Assembly: GCA_013042895.1 (NCBI GenBank)
Contig: JABDPD010000276.1
Coordinates: 1-9,721, forward strand
Origin: Boseongicola sp.
Lineage (GTDB): Bacteria; Pseudomonadota; Alphaproteobacteria; Rhodobacterales; Rhodobacteraceae
Length of the DNA stretch: 9,721 nucleotides
Direction: 5' to 3'
In this document: positions 6,606 to 9,721 of the stretch, in pieces
Layout: each line of letters begins with the position of its first letter
Numbering within the stretch: the first letter of the stretch is position 1
Notes under the pieces: model-generated
Databases searched by the model: none
What the model saw: only the letters and a program-made list of their open reading frames with translations
What the model was told of the DNA's origin: nothing
Made by a program: the position numbers and the translations under genes

Positions 6606-6978
6606 ATGCCAATGCCCATCGCCTGCTCAGCCGTCTATCCGACCCTCGCGGTCCCCAACGTCGCCCAAACCTGCGAATGGTATGTCCGCAATCTGGGCTT
6701 TACGCTTAAGTTTCTCTGGGAAGATCCACCGACCCACGGCGCCATTCTACTCGACCAGGCGTGCGTCCACTTTTTGGCAAGGCGTGCCTCAGCTGAGTGA
6801 AAACTGGCTCTACTTCGACATTACTGATTTGGACGAAATGTATGAACGGGCAATAAAAAACGGCGTCGAAATCAACGCCAATCTAGTATCCCTCCCCTGG
6901 GGGATGCGCGAGTTCAACGCCGTAGACCTGATCACTCCGCCCCAAGTGCCGCCGAAATCGGCGCGAGCGTTACGCTAG
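6606..6978 (+). pseudogene. Broken VOC / glyoxalase-family gene (frameshift plus lost C-terminus)
   Basis: Remnant of a small VOC-superfamily protein (glyoxalase / bleomycin-resistance fold). The start at 6606 has GGGAGA at 6595-6600. The first frame gives YPTLAVPNVAQTCEWYVRNL and on to CVHF (residue 56), typical of the N-terminal half, then runs into a stop at 6798-6800. The second half continues in the next frame from about 6775: GVPQLSENWLYFDITDLDE, then PWGMREFNAVDL ending at 6930. Removing one T from the T5 run at 6771-6775 rejoins the halves, so a single-base insertion explains the break. After VDL the expected last residues (family pattern like DGYLLRFGQ) are missing, and the frame continues as antisense of the neighbouring gene to a stop at 6976-6978. 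Two independent lesions favour a true pseudogene over a sequencing error. The original substrate is unknown. Confidence 0.75.
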
Positions 6979-8464
6979 CCGCGCGGTTACCAAGAACCCA
7001 CTCAGCCAGAGCTTCCAGCGTAATCGCCTTCGTCCGCCCGACCAAAATCACCGCCTCATCCTGACGGGCCCGGAACGCCGCCCGGTCCATTGCGCGGCGG
7101 ATTTGGTCATTGGACTGACCGTCGCCGTCAACGTCACGGAAGATCAACCCCGTTGGAACGCCCGCGCGCTCAGCCCGCTGATGCGCCGTGTTCAATCCGC
7201 GAGGGAACGTGATCAAGCCATGCCCCGAGGCCGCGACAACGTCTACGACCTGCGCAACCGCCGAGCGGTTGGACTGAAAGCTGTCGCCCGAGTTGTCCAT
7301 CACAGCCACCGCTTCCGGCACCGTTTCAAAGTTCACCCGCAAGGCTACTTCCACGTCTTGCGGAGTCGCTTCAAACGGTAAGGACGGGATCATCACAACT
7401 TCGCGCCCCATGGCACGATAGTCGCGAGCAATTCCAGCCGCTCCAGGGGAACCCGCGTTCACACCGAACGACACGCTCTCCGGCAATCCGTCAACAACAT
7501 CTGGGCTCAGCGCTCCATCACCTTCATGCACCAAAACAATCGACAACAATGGCTTGTCGTCCGGAGCTTCAAACGCTGTCGCCCACCGTGTCAGTGCATC
7601 GCCTGTGTCCAGGCGCAAAGGCTCCTCTGGTGATGGCTCAACACTCGTCTCCGGCGCATCGGTCACTACCACCTCCGGCGTTGTACCAATGGTCGGCAAG
7701 CGATCCGTCTCGACGTTCTGCGCCATATTGCCAATTTCGTCGACTGGCTTGAAGAACTCGCTCTCGCCACCGTCCACACGCACAATCGCGTTCGGAGCCT
7801 CATCAGCGACCGGCGCTTCCACCGCTTCAGGTGCCGCCGGGGCTGAAGGAGCTTGTGCCGAATCCGTTTCAATGATCCGAGGCGTTGGGGTCTCAACTGT
7901 TTCCGTCGCCTCAGGCGCCGGTGCCATTGGCGCAGGCTCTTCCACCACTTCTGGCGCAACAATGGCCACATCTTCCTCAGCCGGAGCTTGTGCCTCGACC
8001 GGAGCTTCGGTCGCCGTTTCCGGGGCCGTACCCGGAACGTCAGGCGCAACCAGTGCAGGCCCCGCGTCCGGCGCATCACCGTCCGAACCCGACGGCCCGG
8101 TCACAGTCACATCAACCTCTTCGGCAATTTCCGGCGTTTCACCCAAACCACCTGGTCCATCTACGCTCGGCTGCGGCACTTCCAAAGATGAGGTATCAAA
8201 CGACGGCGGTGTCTCAACCGCATCTTCCGGAGCCACCACGCCCGACACTTTCTCAGCGTCCGGTCGTGTCTCGGCCTCGGGCACAACAGGGTCCGTCTCA
8301 GGCCGCGCCTGATCAAACTCCGTACCGGCGGGCACCTCCACGGGCACCGCCTCCGGACGCGGCAGGCTCAATTCCTGCCGTCCGAATATTAGACTTGAAA
8401 CGGCCAGCATCGCAAAGCCTACGATACCGCCCCAAAATATGCCTGCGAGAAAGCCGCGTCCCAA
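6932..8464 (-). CDS. Membrane-anchored divergent polysaccharide deacetylase-like protein, probably catalytically inactive
   Basis: Protein of 510 residues with three parts. Residues 1-30 carry one membrane segment (about 5-26), likely a signal anchor with the rest in the periplasm. Residues about 31-300 are a low-complexity linker rich in Pro, Ala, Glu, Val and Thr, interrupted by a more ordered block at 225-260 (VDEIGNM, DRLPTIG). Residues about 305-510 resemble the divergent polysaccharide deacetylase domain (YibQ / COG2861, NodB-like barrel), ending in the typical SVTLAPISAALG. Where active members have an IDD(L/M)G motif, an NNHMGS-like His motif and a GHP-like motif, this protein has VLVHEGDG (310-317), DNSGDSF (390-396) and LVGRTK (474-479), so metal ligands appear lost. 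The start is TTG at 8464 with AAAGGAGAGG just upstream; the frame is open to ATG at 8593, but that start has no site and would abut trpG. The role may be in the cell envelope; function unproven. Confidence 0.75.
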   Translation of the reverse strand: MGRGFLAGIFWGGIVGFAMLAVSSLIFGRQELSLPRPEAVPVEVPAGTEFDQARPETDPVVPEAETRPDAEKVSGVVAPEDAVETPPSFDTSSLEVPQPSVDGPGGLGETPEIAEEVDVTVTGPSGSDGDAPDAGPALVAPDVPGTAPETATEAPVEAQAPAEEDVAIVAPEVVEEPAPMAPAPEATETVETPTPRIIETDSAQAPSAPAAPEAVEAPVADEAPNAIVRVDGGESEFFKPVDEIGNMAQNVETDRLPTIGTTPEVVVTDAPETSVEPSPEEPLRLDTGDALTRWATAFEAPDDKPLLSIVLVHEGDGALSPDVVDGLPESVSFGVNAGSPGAAGIARDYRAMGREVVMIPSLPFEATPQDVEVALRVNFETVPEAVAVMDNSGDSFQSNRSAVAQVVDVVAASGHGLITFPRGLNTAHQRAERAGVPTGLIFRDVDGDGQSNDQIRRAMDRAAFRARQDEAVILVGRTKAITLEALAEWVLGNRAASVTLAPISAALGAE

Positions 8465-8594
8465 CGCCCTCTCCTTTGTTCTGCTCAAATGCTCACGGGT
8501 GCCTTGACGAATGGTGACACCTCTGAACAAGTATACCGGCGCTTTCAGCGCCTGACACCCCATATCTGCACCCATAGGCGCGAAGACACCCAAA
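8465..8594. promoter_or_regulatory. Divergent promoter region between the deacetylase-like gene and trpG
   Basis: These 130 bases must contain both 5' leaders. TTGACG at 8504-8509 on the plus strand looks like a -35 box for trpG, but TATACC (8532-8537) is 22 bases away, which is too far for a standard promoter. An inverted repeat GGCGC-TTTCA-GCGCC lies at 8538-8552. No tryptophan-rich leader peptide is visible, so a classical trp attenuator is not supported here. Confidence 0.4.
8468..8477 (-). promoter_or_regulatory. Strong ribosome binding site that selects a TTG start
   Basis: On the minus strand AAAGGAGAGG lies directly upstream of TTG at 8464 (core AAGGAG, 6 bases away). The next codons encode the positively charged start of the membrane segment (LGRGFLAGIFWG). 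This outweighs the longer in-frame ATG candidates at 8593, 8575 and 8563. Confidence 0.7.
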
Positions 8595-9176
8595 ATGTTA
8601 CTTCTTATTGATAATTACGACAGTTTCACCTTCAACCTTGTTCACTTTCTGGGCGAGCTTGGAGCTGAATGTGCCGTTCACCGCAACGATGCACTCAATG
8701 TTCAGGAAGCGATGGCGCTGAAACCCGAGGGCATCATCCTTTCCCCCGGCCCCTGCGATCCCGACAAAGCGGGCATCTGCCTCGCCCTCACCGAGGCCGC
8801 TGCGGAAACCAACACACCTCTCTTGGGCGTCTGTCTCGGCCACCAGACCATCGGGCAGGTTTTCGGCGGCAAGGTCGTGCGCGCAGGTGAGATCGTCCAC
8901 GGAAAACTCGGTGCCATGCACCATGGCGGCAAATCGCTCTTCAAAGGCCTGCCGTCCCCCCTTGAGGCCACGCGCTATCACTCTCTTATCGTAGAGCGCG
9001 AAACGCTCCCCGATGAACTTGAAGTCACCGCATGGCTCGAGGACGGCATGATCATGGGCCTCCAGCACAAAACCAAACCGATCCATGGGCTGCAATTTCA
9101 CCCGGAATCGATCCGCTCAGAGCACGGTCACGCCATGCTGAAAAACTTCCTCGACATTGTTCCGGTGCCCGCATGA
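8595..9176 (+). CDS. trpG: Anthranilate synthase glutamine amidotransferase subunit
   Basis: Class I glutamine amidotransferase of 193 residues that releases ammonia from glutamine for anthranilate synthase (with TrpE), the first step from chorismate to tryptophan. It shows [12 protein letters not shown] at the N-terminus, SPGPCDPD (about 50-57), the nucleophile in GVCLGHQ, the HGK segment and the catalytic His and Glu of QFHPES. Length and motifs are normal. ATG at 8595 has only a weak purine stretch (GAAGA) upstream. The same fold serves PabA (p-aminobenzoate synthesis), and many bacteria use one protein for both. The ATGA overlap with trpD points to TrpG as its main role. trpE is not in the window. 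Confidence 0.93.
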   Translation: MLLLIDNYDSFTFNLVHFLGELGAECAVHRNDALNVQEAMALKPEGIILSPGPCDPDKAGICLALTEAAAETNTPLLGVCLGHQTIGQVFGGKVVRAGEIVHGKLGAMHHGGKSLFKGLPSPLEATRYHSLIVERETLPDELEVTAWLEDGMIMGLQHKTKPIHGLQFHPESIRSEHGHAMLKNFLDIVPVPA

Positions 9177-9721
9177 CCACAGATATCAAACCACTGATCG
9201 CAACGGCTGTTGACCGCCCGCTCACACGTGACGAGGCCGAAGACGCGTTCCGCATCCTCTTCAATGGCGAAGCGACTCCGTCCCAGATCGGTGGCCTTTT
9301 GATGACCCTGCGCACACGTGGAGAAACAGTCGAAGAATACGCGGCCGCGGCTTCGGTCATGCGCGCCAAGTGCAAGGCCGTCAAAGCCCCGGTCGGAGCC
9401 ATGGACATCGTTGGCACAGGCGGTGACGGCAAAGGCACGCTCAACATCTCCACCGCCACGGCCTTTGTCGTCGCGGGCGCTGGCGTCACGGTCGCAAAGC
9501 ATGGAAATCGCAACCTTAGCTCCAAATCCGGTGCGGCCGACGCGCTCACTCAATTGGGCATCAACGTCATGGTCGGCGCCGACGTGGTCGAACGCGCGAT
9601 TAACGAAGTCGGCATTGGCTTCATGATGGCCCCGATGCACCACCCCGCCATCGCCCACGTTATGCCAACCCGCGCCGAACTAGGCACCCGCACGATCTTC
9701 AATATCCTCGGCCCTCTGACC
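9173..9721 (+). CDS. trpD: Anthranilate phosphoribosyltransferase, N-terminal part (3' end outside the window)
   Basis: Transfers phosphoribose from PRPP to anthranilate, the second step of tryptophan synthesis. The first 183 residues are present and the frame is open at the right edge; the full enzyme is usually about 340. The N-terminal helical domain (1-70) is followed by the PRPP-binding loop [14 protein letters not shown] (81-94), KHGNR (109-113), [14 protein letters not shown] (116-129), the MAPMHHPA segment (152-159) and [13 protein letters not shown] at the edge. All are typical of the family. ATG at 9173 overlaps the trpG stop (ATGA), so the two are co-transcribed and probably translationally coupled. 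In related alphaproteobacteria trpC often follows, but that lies outside the window. Confidence 0.95.
   Translation, partial: MTTDIKPLIATAVDRPLTRDEAEDAFRILFNGEATPSQIGGLLMTLRTRGETVEEYAAAASVMRAKCKAVKAPVGAMDIVGTGGDGKGTLNISTATAFVVAGAGVTVAKHGNRNLSSKSGAADALTQLGINVMVGADVVERAINEVGIGFMMAPMHHPAIAHVMPTRAELGTRTIFNILGPLT

Noticed and set aside
6682..6978. A separate 98-residue gene starting at 6682
   Set aside because: Only its second half (from about 6775) resembles a VOC protein. Its first 30 residues are the out-of-frame reading of the upstream VOC half, so it belongs to the frameshifted pseudogene.
7554..8312. A 252-residue open frame on the plus strand, rich in Ser, Gly, Thr and Ala
   Set aside because: It is the antisense of the Pro/Ala/Glu/Val linker of the deacetylase-like gene. 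Its repetitive composition follows from that GC-rich low-complexity DNA, and it has no ribosome site or recognisable domain.
8511..8555. A short leader ORF (MVTPLNKYTGAFSA) ending at a small hairpin upstream of trpG, considered as a trp attenuator
   Set aside because: It contains no Trp codon, has no convincing ribosome site, and the hairpin is followed by no U-run. A trp attenuator would be expected before trpE, which is not here.

Overview
The window looks like chromosomal DNA of an alphaproteobacterium, most likely a marine Rhodobacteraceae (Roseobacter-type) species. This rests on the moderately high GC, the protein style, a trpG-trpD pair, and a family-typical 'divergent polysaccharide deacetylase' beside it. 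The species assignment is an inference. No tRNA, rRNA, CRISPR array, insertion sequence or phage gene is visible.

Layout. (1) 1-425, plus: the C-terminal end of a membrane fatty acid desaturase. (2) 429-1013, minus: a HAD-superfamily sugar-phosphate phosphatase of the YqaB/beta-phosphoglucomutase type, ending 3 bases from the desaturase stop. (3) 1301-5619, plus: a three-gene ABC importer operon (binding protein, double-domain permease, ATPase) with almost no gaps between genes. (4) 5616-6404, minus: an inositol-monophosphatase-family phosphatase whose 3' end overlaps the ATPase by 4 bases. (5) 6606-6978, plus: a broken VOC/glyoxalase-family gene with a frameshift and a lost C-terminal end. 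(6) 6932-8464, minus: a membrane-anchored divergent polysaccharide deacetylase-like protein with a very long Pro/Ala/Glu/Val linker and apparently lost catalytic residues. (7) 8595-9721, plus: trpG and the first part of trpD, overlapping by ATGA.

The most coherent functional unit is 429-6404. Automatic annotation would probably call the transporter an iron(III) importer. However, the binding protein matches AfuA, the hexose-phosphate-binding protein, in its sequence blocks and in a His-Asp pair 24 residues before a Glu, and it has no Tyr-Tyr iron site. It is flanked on both sides by phosphatases of families that act on small phosphate esters. I infer a sugar-phosphate (or related organophosphate) uptake and dephosphorylation locus.

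The right-hand part is ordinary tryptophan biosynthesis preceded by a probable pseudoenzyme. The VOC remnant marks a small deletion or rearrangement scar next to it.
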